NCBI GenBank assembly: GCA_031421855.1
Contig: JANOPN010000203.1
Span: 1-10,508 of the forward strand
Direction: 5' to 3'
Length of the DNA: 10,508 nucleotides
Source: JAAFHN01 sp031421855
GTDB taxonomy: Bacteria > Pseudomonadota > Gammaproteobacteria > Burkholderiales > Burkholderiaceae_C
Of the stretch, positions 1 to 6,655 are shown one piece after another (the stretch's first letter is position 1; each line of letters starts with the position of its first letter). Made by a program: the position numbers and the translations under genes. The notes below the pieces were generated by a model that saw only the letters and a program-made list of their open reading frames with translations, was not told where the DNA came from and did not search any database.

Positions 1-561
1 GATCTTGCCTTCGATTCGTTTGACGCCTTTGGCCTGGGCGTAACGGCTCAAATATGCCGCGTAAAGCCCGGCGTCAAAGTGATACGCGTGCGCAATCTCG
101 GCCAGGGGCGATTGACCCAACTGGGGTTGGGCGCGCACAAACTTGTTGGCTTTGGCTGCGGCGTTGTTGATGGCGTAGTCGTCAATTGGTCCGGCTTTGC
201 CCATGCCGCGCATCTTGAGCCAGTAGTGGTGGAACTTGGTGATGCCCAAATCGGGTCCAAGCGGCCCAAAACCGTGGAAGTAGCTGTCGCCCTTTTTGCC
301 CCAATTGCGAAACTCAATGCCAAGTTTGAATGTCGCGCTGGTCTCTCGCATGAACGCATCTTGGTCAATGTCAAGTGCGTTGTTGTAGATATTGATCAGT
401 GGGATGGTGGCTTCGCCCACGCCCACGGTGCCGATTTCTTCCGATTCAATCAAGGTGATGTGCCAGCGCGGACCCAGTACCTTGGCAAACGCAGCAGCGG
501 CCATCCAACCGGCGGTTCCGCCGCCTGCAATGACGATGTTTTTGATGTGATCAAGGCTCAT
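1..561 (-). CDS. Flavin-dependent tryptophan-halogenase family protein, N-terminal 187 residues (3' end cut off by window)
   Basis: Family enzymes are cytoplasmic FADH2-dependent oxygenases that halogenate tryptophan, indole or related substrates via hypohalous acid. Translation from ATG at 561 gives MSLDHIKNIVIAGGGTAGWM, the FAD dinucleotide-binding GxGxxG(W) signature at residues 13-19. A GVGEATIP segment follows at residues 47-54, and TFKLGIEFRNW at 77-87 places a lysine at residue 79, the same number as the catalytic Lys79 of PrnA and RebH. The WxWxIP motif would lie beyond the window and cannot be checked. Family members are about 500 residues, so roughly 60 percent is missing. The start is fixed by the alignment: the ATG at 566 is out of frame and stops at once. 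The ribosome-binding site is weak (a TGAG about 8 bases upstream). It lies downstream of the TonB receptor on the same strand, with a terminator between. Such halogenases often neighbour TonB receptors (Caulobacter, Xanthomonas, Brevundimonas); the true substrate is unknown. Confidence 0.93.
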   Translation of the reverse strand, partial: MSLDHIKNIVIAGGGTAGWMAAAAFAKVLGPRWHITLIESEEIGTVGVGEATIPLINIYNNALDIDQDAFMRETSATFKLGIEFRNWGKKGDSYFHGFGPLGPDLGITKFHHYWLKMRGMGKAGPIDDYAINNAAAKANKFVRAQPQLGQSPLAEIAHAYHFDAGLYAAYLSRYAQAKGVKRIEGKI

Positions 562-624
562 GGCATGCTCAAAATTGACTGAGGTTTGACTCTAACCGCT
601 TCGATCGAACGGGGCGCGGCGCAA

Positions 625-658
625 GAAAAAAGCCCCGCCGCGAGGTGCGGACGGGGCT
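625..658 (-). terminator. Rho-independent terminator after the TonB-dependent receptor
   Basis: Read on the minus strand, AGCCCCG pairs with CGGGGCT (positions 652-658 with 631-637). An inner 4-bp GC stem (647-650 with 638-641), one bulged base (651) and a 5-base loop (642-646) complete the hairpin. A run of T (complement of the A-run at 626-631) follows directly. It begins 33 bases after the receptor stop codon and lies before the halogenase start, so it should end or attenuate receptor transcription. I found no convincing separate promoter for the halogenase between 562 and 625, so read-through is possible. Confidence 0.9.
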
Positions 659-690
659 GTGAGTGGCGTTTTTTGTTTAACCGAAATCGA

Positions 691-3432
691 TCAGAACTTG
701 TACGTCGCGCCAAACAACATGGTGCGGCCGTACTTGTCGGTCTTGGTGTCCAAGCCCGACTTGGCGTCGTACTCGACATAAGGCTCGTTACCGGCGTTAT
801 TCACTTGCAACAGCAAGTTCAGGCCCTTGGCCACGCCGCTTTGGAACTCATAGCCGAATTGCAGGTCGGTGACGGACTCGCGACGCGCATATTTGTACTC
901 ACGACCGCCGCCGAAACCGCTGATCTCCGCGATGAACGGTGAGCGCACGCGGTTGGATACGCGGGCCGAGAAACCAAACTTCTCGTAGTACGCCGTCAAA
1001 GTTTGAACGGTGCGTGACAGGCCCGGCAGTGGGCGCTCGTCAGCATCGCCAAAAGGTTTGATTGCGCTGTCGGTGTCCGAGTAGCTGGCTTGGAAGCCAA
1101 AGCCGTCAAGCGACTTGCTGAGCAGGTTCAAAGGCACGGACGCCGCGAGCTCGATACCGCTGAGCTTGCCGCCCTTGCCGTTGACGGGTGCAGTGAACTC
1201 ACCGAAGTTGCTCAGTGGCACGCGACCCGACAGATTGGGGAAGCCAGCAAAGTTGAACGCCGGGTTCTTCAAGTCAAAAATGTAGGACTTGAGGTTCTTG
1301 CGGAAAACGGCAGCCGAGATGTAGCCCTTGGTGCCGAAATACATCTCGTAGGACGCGTCAAACGCATCTGCGCGAAACGGATCCAGCTCTGGATTGCCAC
1401 CCGAGCCGCTCCACTTGCGGTTGCCGTCAACTTCAGAGCGGGTGAACGCGCTGAGTTGGTCCATGCGAGGGCGCGCCATTTGGCGGCCAACACCCACGCG
1501 AACGATTTGGTCAGCGCCGACATCAAACGACAAGTTCATCGTTGGCAGCACGTCGGTGTACGACTTGCCCAACGTGCGAAGCGTGAACTTGCTTTGGTTG
1601 GTGTTGTCAACGACGGCTGCGGTCGAGCTTTGGTCGGAGCCAACGATTTGCACGCCAACGTTGCCGCGCATGTTGAAGCCCATGACCTCGCCGTCGAGAT
1701 CGCCGCGCAAAAATGCGGTGGTGATTTTCTCGTTGACAGTCCAGCCCTTGGCCAAAATGTCTCCGTTCACGTTTGGCGTGAGCACGTAGGCCGATGGGTA
1801 GGCAGCACCGGGGTTGAACGCCACGGTGGTCAGGTTGGTGCCCGGAATGGGCAAGCCGCTCGCACCGGCCGGCAATGGCGCGCCGCTTGACGAGCCGCCT
1901 GGCAAACGCAGGAACTCTTCTGCTGAGCCCTTGTTTTTGTCGCGCTTGGTGAAGTTCACGCCGCCGTTGACTTTGGTGAAGAGGCCATCCAACTCGCGGG
2001 TTGCTGACAAGCGAAACGCGCTCAACTTGTCGTCGGTCGTGATGATCTTGTTGTAGCCGTTTTGGCCCCATGACTCAGGGTCTGTCAAGCGCAGGGTGCT
2101 GACGTTGTTGCGGTCATACTGCAAACCCGAGACGGTGCTGTAGTTTGTGACGTTCACTGACTCCGAGCGTGGGCGATTCAATACCGGATCCCATTGGCCG
2201 GCTTCAATCTCGGCGATTTGCTCTTTGCTCTTGGCGCTGGAGTAGTTCACGTCAAAGTTGCCAGTCCACTTCGGAGCGAACTTCCACTTGGTGTTCCAGC
2301 CAGCCGAGTTCAGCTCGTCTTGGCGGGGCTCCCAAATGTGGCGTGACAGTGGGTTGACGTTGTTCCAAGTGCCGCTGATCAAACGGCCGTTTTGAATCAC
2401 GGCGTTGGACAAGGTTGGTGCTTGCGAGGCAACGAGTGGGTTGCTGTTGCCGTTTTTCCAGCTGTCGTTGACTTGAATCTCCAAACCGCGCTTGGTGAAG
2501 TCTTTGTCAAACTTGGAGTAGAACAAATCGACCACGCTGGTCAGGTCTTTTGACGGGCGGAACTCCAACGCGAGCATGGCTGCATCGCGGGTTTCCTGGG
2601 TGTCGTCAATGAAGTACTTGAAACCTTGGTTGAATTTGAAGTCTTGACCGCCATTCACGTTGGCAAAGTTGCCCGTGTTGTTCTCGTCGTAGGTCTCGGT
2701 GCGAGTCTTGACCACGTTTTGTTTCAAACGAGCAAAACCAACGGCCAAACCGACGGTGCGGTTGGCAAACTGGTCGATGTACGTGGCGTTAAAACGCGAG
2801 CCGTCGCCTTCAAACGGGGTTCCTTTGCCGTTTTTCTCACCACGGATGTTGAGCGATACCACGCGGCCAGGGAAATTCAAAGGGCGAACGGTTTGTAGGT
2901 CAACCGTGCCAGATAGGCCTTGGCCCATCAAGCCTGCATCAGGAGTTTTATAGACCAAAACCGATGCGAGCAGCTCTGACGGGTATTGGTCAAATTGCAC
3001 GCTGCGGTTGTTGCCGGTGCTGACTTGTTCGCGACCGTTGAGCAGCGTGTTGGCGAAGTCGCCAGACAAACCACGGATGCTGATTTCGCTGGCGCGGCCG
3101 TTGACGCGCTGCGCTGCGACGCCTGGCAGGCGAGCGATCGACTCGGCAATCGAGCTGTCAGGCAGCTTGCCAATGTCTTCAGCCGAGACTGACTCAACGA
3201 TGTTGTCGCTGTTCTTCTTGACGCTGATGGCTGCCTCGATGCCGCGGCGGATGCCGGTCACGACAATGGTGTCTTGCTTGACCACAGATTGGTCAGCCGG
3301 CGCTGGCGCTTGCGCGTAAGCCACGCTTGCGGTCGCCACGGTGAGGGCTGCTGCACGTGCCAGCAAAGAATAACGGTGGCTGGCGCGCGTGTTGCGTGCC
3401 TGAGCCATTCGTGCTTGAGTTGAAATTTCCAT
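691..3432 (-). CDS. TonB-dependent outer-membrane receptor (Caulobacter/Xanthomonas type), probable oligosaccharide importer
   Basis: This is a 913-residue outer-membrane receptor that would use TonB-ExbBD energy to import a substrate. The start is taken as ATG 3432, which has a GGAGA ribosome-binding site at 3442-3438; a TTG at 3462 opens the same frame but lacks this. The signal peptide spans about residues 1-42 (hydrophobic LLARAAALTVATASVAYA, cut near AYA-QA). A TonB box, DTIVVT, is at residues 54-59. The plug contains IGKLPDSSIAESIARLPGV, IRGLSGDFANTLLNGRE and LSGTVDL, the pattern of the TIGR01782 receptor group. The rest is a long beta-barrel ending in the aromatic ATYKF typical of outer-membrane proteins. 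It is divergent from a GH13 amylase and two genes away from glucokinase genes, which suggests maltodextrin as substrate, as for Caulobacter MalA. The substrate is inferred from context; the sequence itself shows only the receptor class. Upstream lie two HexR-like operator candidates, at 3445 and 3504. Confidence 0.95.
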   Translation of the reverse strand: MEISTQARMAQARNTRASHRYSLLARAAALTVATASVAYAQAPAPADQSVVKQDTIVVTGIRRGIEAAISVKKNSDNIVESVSAEDIGKLPDSSIAESIARLPGVAAQRVNGRASEISIRGLSGDFANTLLNGREQVSTGNNRSVQFDQYPSELLASVLVYKTPDAGLMGQGLSGTVDLQTVRPLNFPGRVVSLNIRGEKNGKGTPFEGDGSRFNATYIDQFANRTVGLAVGFARLKQNVVKTRTETYDENNTGNFANVNGGQDFKFNQGFKYFIDDTQETRDAAMLALEFRPSKDLTSVVDLFYSKFDKDFTKRGLEIQVNDSWKNGNSNPLVASQAPTLSNAVIQNGRLISGTWNNVNPLSRHIWEPRQDELNSAGWNTKWKFAPKWTGNFDVNYSSAKSKEQIAEIEAGQWDPVLNRPRSESVNVTNYSTVSGLQYDRNNVSTLRLTDPESWGQNGYNKIITTDDKLSAFRLSATRELDGLFTKVNGGVNFTKRDKNKGSAEEFLRLPGGSSSGAPLPAGASGLPIPGTNLTTVAFNPGAAYPSAYVLTPNVNGDILAKGWTVNEKITTAFLRGDLDGEVMGFNMRGNVGVQIVGSDQSSTAAVVDNTNQSKFTLRTLGKSYTDVLPTMNLSFDVGADQIVRVGVGRQMARPRMDQLSAFTRSEVDGNRKWSGSGGNPELDPFRADAFDASYEMYFGTKGYISAAVFRKNLKSYIFDLKNPAFNFAGFPNLSGRVPLSNFGEFTAPVNGKGGKLSGIELAASVPLNLLSKSLDGFGFQASYSDTDSAIKPFGDADERPLPGLSRTVQTLTAYYEKFGFSARVSNRVRSPFIAEISGFGGGREYKYARRESVTDLQFGYEFQSGVAKGLNLLLQVNNAGNEPYVEYDAKSGLDTKTDKYGRTMLFGATYKF

Positions 3433-3444
3433 TCGCGTCTCCAA

Positions 3445-3459
3445 AGTCGCAAAACTACA
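3445..3459. promoter_or_regulatory. HexR-like operator candidate, receptor-proximal
   Basis: The right half ACTACA is perfect against the HexR-type consensus TGTARTNNNAYTACA; overall 9 of 12 informative positions match. It is 3 bases upstream of the TonB receptor ribosome-binding site. The extended minus-strand copy TGTAGTTTTGCGACTTTGG (3459-3441) matches a second copy at 3518-3500 at 16 of 19 bases, so it is more likely functional than a chance half-site. The left half is degenerate. Confidence 0.35.
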
Positions 3460-3503
3460 CAAGTCTTCAGGCTGATGCGTTTGTCGAGGACATCACCAAC
3501 CGA

Positions 3504-3518
3504 AGTACCAAAACTACA
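3504..3518. promoter_or_regulatory. HexR-like operator candidate, receptor-distal
   Basis: It shares AAAACTACA with the 3445 site, has the same orientation and lies 59 bases from it centre to centre. It matches 9 of 12 informative positions of TGTARTNNNAYTACA, with a perfect ACTACA half. It overlaps one arm of the 12-bp inverted repeat whose other arm overlaps the perfect operator at 3660, so the divergent genes have mirror-image copies of the same element. Confidence 0.4.
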
Positions 3519-3666
3519 TGAACTGTGCGATGCACCAATTCAACACCTGAAACCCGCAGCCAACGGTTGTTTCGCTGGGCCACTTGCTTTCTATTGTAAT
3601 TTCAGGAAAATCGATGTGTCCAGCGCGTTAACCGCTAAGCCTTGCACCAATTGCGTTCATGTAGTT
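3512..3666. repeat. Mirrored 12-bp inverted repeat with paired 10-bp direct repeat
   Basis: GTTCATGTAGTT at 3655-3666 recurs without mismatch on the minus strand at 3523-3512. TGCACCAATT at 3531-3540 recurs at 3643-3652 in the same orientation. Each arm of the inverted repeat is next to one copy of the direct repeat (7 and 2 bases away). The arms point outward, each toward the gene it precedes, which suggests regulatory modules and makes a mobile-element origin unlikely. Confidence 0.7.
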
Positions 3667-3674
3667 CAATTACA
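3660..3674. promoter_or_regulatory. HexR-type operator candidate upstream of the amylase
   Basis: TGTAGTTCAATTACA matches the gammaproteobacterial HexR (RpiR family) consensus TGTARTNNNAYTACA at all 12 informative positions. It is 72 bases upstream of the amylase start and is the best site in the window. A HexR-like fusion regulator with an intact recognition helix is encoded at 7964. That this regulator binds here is inference: the betaproteobacterial consensus may differ. Confidence 0.55.
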
Positions 3675-3746
3675 ACGAGGCGTATTCGGGTTTCTACGCA
3701 CTTTTTGGGTGCGTCGTGTGATTTTCGAAATTTGAAGGGTTTTCTG

Positions 3747-6404
3747 ATGCCAACCAAGGTCTTTGTCATTCGTGAAACTTCGCGAGCAGCTTTTTTTGCC
3801 GTGTCGGCGTTTTTGCTGGTGATGGCCGCTTCTGATGCCACCGCACAGGCCAAGCTCAAAGCGACCACAACCAAGGCGCTCAAGCTGCACGTACCGTCGC
3901 CCGATTGGCGCGATCAAATCATCTATTTCGTGATGACCGATCGCTTCGATGACGGCAACCCGGCCAACAACAACCAAGGCGCGGGCGAGTTTGATCCAAG
4001 CGACAAAAGCCGGTACAGCGGCGGCGACTTGGCGGGTGTGTCGCGACGGCTCGAATACATCAAAGGGCTGGGCGCAACCGCCGTGTGGGTCACGCCGCCG
4101 GTTCGCAATCAGTGGCTGAACGTGAGCGCAAATTACGGCGGCTACCACGGCTACTGGGCATCGCATTTCAAGCAAATGGACCCCCACGTGGGTACGCTGC
4201 GCGAATATCAACAACTCTCGCATGACTTGCACAGCAAAGGCATGTACCTCATTCAAGACATTGTGCTCAACCACACGGGTGATTTCTTCAGCTACACCAA
4301 GCGTCCGCTTGCCGCCGACCCAGCAAATGGCTACAAGCCCAACTTGGGGTCGCGCCCCACGCTTGCGCCAACTCAAGCGCCGTTTAATCTGAACGACCCG
4401 CGCCGCGCCGCTGACAGGCGAGCGGGCATTTATCACTGGACCCCCGACATTGCCGACTACAACCGGCGCGAGCAAGAGCTGAACGACCAACTCTCTGGGC
4501 TTGATGACTTGAACACCGAGAACCCGAAGGTGCGGCGCGCCCTGCGCGACAGCCACGGATACTGGATAAAAAGCGTGGGGGTCGACGCGTTTCGGATCGA
4601 CACCGTTTTTTATGTGCCGCCCGAGACGTTCACTGACTTCATGTATTCAAGCGATAAGGCCGCACCAGGCATGAATCAATTGGCCGCTCGCACCGGGCGG
4701 CGCGATTTCCATGTGTTTGGTGAAGGCTTTGCAATTGACAAACCGTTTGCCGACACACTGGCACGCAAGGTTGAGACCTACGCGACCCAAGTCGGTGGCA
4801 AGCCAATCTTGCCGGGCATGCTGAATTTTCCGCTTTACGGCAGCCTGAACAACGTGTTCGCAGGTGGTCAAGCCACCGCGCAGCTGGCGCATCGCATCGG
4901 CAACATGATGCGCACCCACCGTGCACCGCACCTCATGCCCACGTTTGTGGACAACCACGATGTTGACCGGTTTTTGGCGGGCGGCAGCGACGCTGGGTTG
5001 CGCCAAGCCTTGGTCGCGATGATGACCTTGCCGGGTATTCCGACCTTGTACTACGGCAGTGAGCAAGGTTTCAAAGCCCAGCGCGCGTCGATGTTTCGCT
5101 CGGGCTGGGGCTCACAAGGCCGCGATTGGTTTGACACCAGCGCGCCGCTGTATGCGTTCACGGCGCGCGCAACCGCCATGCGCCGCGCACACCCCGTGTT
5201 GTCGCGGGGTGTGCCGACGGTGTTGCAGTCGAATCCAAGCGGCGCGGGCATCATTGCTTGGCGAATGAGCGCCGACGACAGCCACGCCTTGGTGGTCCTC
5301 AACACCAGCGACGCGCCGGCCTTGGCCGACAACTTGGCGTTGCCGTTGCCAGCGGGTGCCAAGTTGGCCGGGGTGATGGGCCTTGAGCGCGCGCCCGACG
5401 GCTTGGCACTCGATGCACGCTCAAGCGCGTCGGTCACGCTACCCGCCAAAGGGTTTGGGGTGTGGGTCTACGATAAGCAGTTACCAGTCGCCGCAAACCA
5501 AACCGGCAACCTGCCAATGCAAGTCAACGCACTTGAAAAGGCTGACCTGACGGGCGATCTGCAATTGAGCGGCATCGCTAAGCCCATGCAAAGCCTGCAA
5601 ATCGTCGTTGATGGCGATCTCGCCAGCGCAACCGCCGTGATCGCTGATTCGGGCGGGCGATGGCAAGTGACGGTTGACACGTCAGGCATGGTGGTGCCGG
5701 GCATCAAGCACCGCGCCTTGGCGTGGGATGCCGTTTCGCAAACCGCATCTAACGCGGTTGAGTTCACCGTGGCGCGCCAGTGGGAACGGGTGGCCGATGT
5801 GGTCGATCCGGTTGGCGACGATGTGGGTCGCAACAAAAACATCACGTACCCGACTGACCCCAGCTACGGCGCGCGCCGCCAAATGGATCTGCGCCGCGTG
5901 CAAGTTTGGCGCTCCGGCACGGCGTTGCGGGTAGACGTCAGCACCAACGAGTTGACGCGGGTGTGGAGTCCACAAAATGGCTTTGACCACGTTGCGTTCA
6001 CGCTGTTCATCGAAGTCCCGGGTCGCGGTGGAGGCGCTGACGTGATGCCGCTACAAAATGGCAAGCTGCCCGAGGGCATGCGTTGGCACCACCGGCTGCG
6101 TGCTCACGGCTGGAGCAACGCCATGTTTGGTGAGTCCGGTGCCAGCGCCACCGTCGAGGGCACACCCAGCACCCGCACCGCTGCGCTCAGCACCGACCCC
6201 GCAACCAACACGGTGTCGTTTTTGATTCCGCCCAACGCCATTGGCAACCCAATCACCACCCGAGGCTTGAAGCTCTACTTGAATACTTGGGACTATGACG
6301 GCGGCTACCGGCTGCTTGGCGATCAAGCGGGCCCGTATGTGATGGGTGGCCCCAAAAGCGAGGCTTGGGTCATCGATGAAACACCAGTCATCGTGCTGCC
6401 ATAG
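3747..6404 (+). CDS. Exported GH13 alpha-amylase-family glycoside hydrolase with glucodextranase-type C-terminal module
   Basis: The 885-residue product hydrolyses alpha-glucans by the retaining GH13 mechanism. ATG 3747 is chosen because GAAGGG lies 7 bases upstream and a Sec signal peptide follows at once (hydrophobic FFAVSAFLLVMAA, cut near ATAQA at about residue 34); the open frame back to 3642 would cover the operator. All four GH13 regions are present: DIVLNH at 171-176, FRID with nucleophile Asp285, FGEG with acid/base Glu326, and DNHD with Asp405. The barrel and C-domain end near residue 577. An Ig-like segment follows (about 585-680). Residues about 687-885 (starting DPVGDD, then YPTDPSY and fDLrrv-like MDLRRV) resemble the C-terminal binding module of glucodextranase (Pfam Glucodextran_C), thought to bind carbohydrate or the cell surface. 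There is no lipobox cysteine, so it is secreted or periplasmic. Exact specificity (amylase, pullulanase or cyclomaltodextrinase type) cannot be read from sequence. It is transcribed away from the TonB receptor. Confidence 0.93.
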   Translation: MPTKVFVIRETSRAAFFAVSAFLLVMAASDATAQAKLKATTTKALKLHVPSPDWRDQIIYFVMTDRFDDGNPANNNQGAGEFDPSDKSRYSGGDLAGVSRRLEYIKGLGATAVWVTPPVRNQWLNVSANYGGYHGYWASHFKQMDPHVGTLREYQQLSHDLHSKGMYLIQDIVLNHTGDFFSYTKRPLAADPANGYKPNLGSRPTLAPTQAPFNLNDPRRAADRRAGIYHWTPDIADYNRREQELNDQLSGLDDLNTENPKVRRALRDSHGYWIKSVGVDAFRIDTVFYVPPETFTDFMYSSDKAAPGMNQLAARTGRRDFHVFGEGFAIDKPFADTLARKVETYATQVGGKPILPGMLNFPLYGSLNNVFAGGQATAQLAHRIGNMMRTHRAPHLMPTFVDNHDVDRFLAGGSDAGLRQALVAMMTLPGIPTLYYGSEQGFKAQRASMFRSGWGSQGRDWFDTSAPLYAFTARATAMRRAHPVLSRGVPTVLQSNPSGAGIIAWRMSADDSHALVVLNTSDAPALADNLALPLPAGAKLAGVMGLERAPDGLALDARSSASVTLPAKGFGVWVYDKQLPVAANQTGNLPMQVNALEKADLTGDLQLSGIAKPMQSLQIVVDGDLASATAVIADSGGRWQVTVDTSGMVVPGIKHRALAWDAVSQTASNAVEFTVARQWERVADVVDPVGDDVGRNKNITYPTDPSYGARRQMDLRRVQVWRSGTALRVDVSTNELTRVWSPQNGFDHVAFTLFIEVPGRGGGADVMPLQNGKLPEGMRWHHRLRAHGWSNAMFGESGASATVEGTPSTRTAALSTDPATNTVSFLIPPNAIGNPITTRGLKLYLNTWDYDGGYRLLGDQAGPYVMGGPKSEAWVIDETPVIVLP

Positions 6405-6423
6405 TGCTATAAAATAAGTAGCA
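6405..6423 (+). other. Short A/T-looped hairpin abutting the amylase stop codon
   Basis: TGCTA (6405-6409) pairs with TAGCA (6419-6423), with one further U-G pair possible in RNA and an A-rich loop of 7 bases. It begins at the base after the TAG stop. Similar GCTAT...ATAGC elements are, as I recall, frequent after genes in Comamonadaceae. It has no T-tract, so it is more likely an mRNA 3'-end stabiliser than a terminator. Confidence 0.45.
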
Positions 6424-6495
6424 GTTAGCCTAATAGATCCGGCGACCAAGTAACAAAAACCCCTGATTAGATACGTGGCTCAGACTCAAACGGCC

Positions 6496-6577
6496 GTCAT
6501 CCCAGCGAAGGCTGGGATCCAGTGGCTGTTTGCCCGCTAACCGATCACGCCTGGATTCCAGCCTTCGCTGGAATGAC
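6496..6577. repeat. REP/dRS3-like double hairpin repeat (BIME-like)
   Basis: Two 27-bp arms (6496-6522 and 6551-6577) are inverted copies with 25 of 27 matches, separated by 28 bases. Each arm contains its own 8-bp hairpin with a 4-base loop: ATCCCAGC/GCTGGGAT around GAAG, and ATTCCAGC/GCTGGAAT around CTTC. The core is like the ATTCCC-N8-GGGAAT repeats of Neisseria (dRS3) and the widespread GTCATTCC...GGAATCCAG intergenic repeats of proteobacteria. It sits between two convergent genes, a typical REP location, and no transposase is present. The two arm differences compensate each other within the small hairpins. Confidence 0.85.
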
Positions 6578-6618
6578 AGCCGAATATCTGAGGCAGGTAT
6601 GTAATCAGGCAAAAACCT

Positions 6619-6655
6619 CAAAAAATTACTCGAAACTCGCTGTTTCGGGTAATTT
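6619..6655 (-). terminator. Rho-independent terminator of the stand-alone glucokinase
   Basis: On the minus strand AAATTAC-C-CGAAAC (6655-6642) pairs with GTTTCG-A-GTAATTT (6636-6623): 13 pairs around one C/A mismatch, with a 5-base loop. A T-run (complement of A 6620-6625) and a second T-rich stretch follow. The hairpin overlaps the last base of the glucokinase stop codon. It has no T-tract in the plus direction, so it probably works mainly for the minus gene. Confidence 0.8.

Larger units (their letters stand above)
3433..3746. promoter_or_regulatory. Divergent promoter region between TonB receptor and amylase
   Basis: This 314-bp gene-free stretch must hold the promoters for both flanking genes. 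It contains three sites like the HexR operator (3445-3459, 3504-3518, 3660-3674), a perfect 12-bp inverted repeat (3512-3523 with 3655-3666) and a 10-bp direct repeat TGCACCAATT (3531-3540 and 3643-3652). A small hairpin, ACGCAC with GTGCGT (3696-3701 with 3709-3714), sits in the probable amylase leader. The receptor ribosome-binding site is at 3442-3438 and the amylase one (GAAGGG) at 3734-3739. I see no strong sigma-70 box pair on either strand; a weak candidate for the amylase is TTGCAC at 3642 with TTCAAT at 3665 (17-base spacer), whose -10 lies inside the 3660 operator. Confidence 0.75.

Noticed and set aside
79..582. 167-codon plus-strand frame at the left edge
   Set aside because: The minus strand here encodes the halogenase N-terminus with FAD motif and Lys79; the plus frame has no family features.
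1090..1890. 266-codon plus-strand frame opposite the TonB receptor
   Set aside because: It is antisense to a receptor with clear homology. It lacks domain character and is rich in Ala, Arg and Val, as expected of a shadow frame in GC-rich DNA.
3696..3714. Hairpin ACGCAC/GTGCGT in the amylase leader as a possible riboswitch or attenuator
   Set aside because: It is only 6 bp with a 7-base loop, has no T-tract, no alternative pairing with the ribosome-binding site and no known riboswitch core.
3666..4556. 296-codon minus-strand frame opposite the amylase 5' end
   Set aside because: It is a shadow of the amylase frame with no recognisable family, and it would run through the divergent promoter.
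6430..6621. 63-codon open frame on the minus strand with SFQRRLESR and DPSLRWDD
   Set aside because: It is the translation of the REP-like inverted repeat and flanks; this peptide pattern is a familiar artefact of such repeats. No ribosome-binding site was found.
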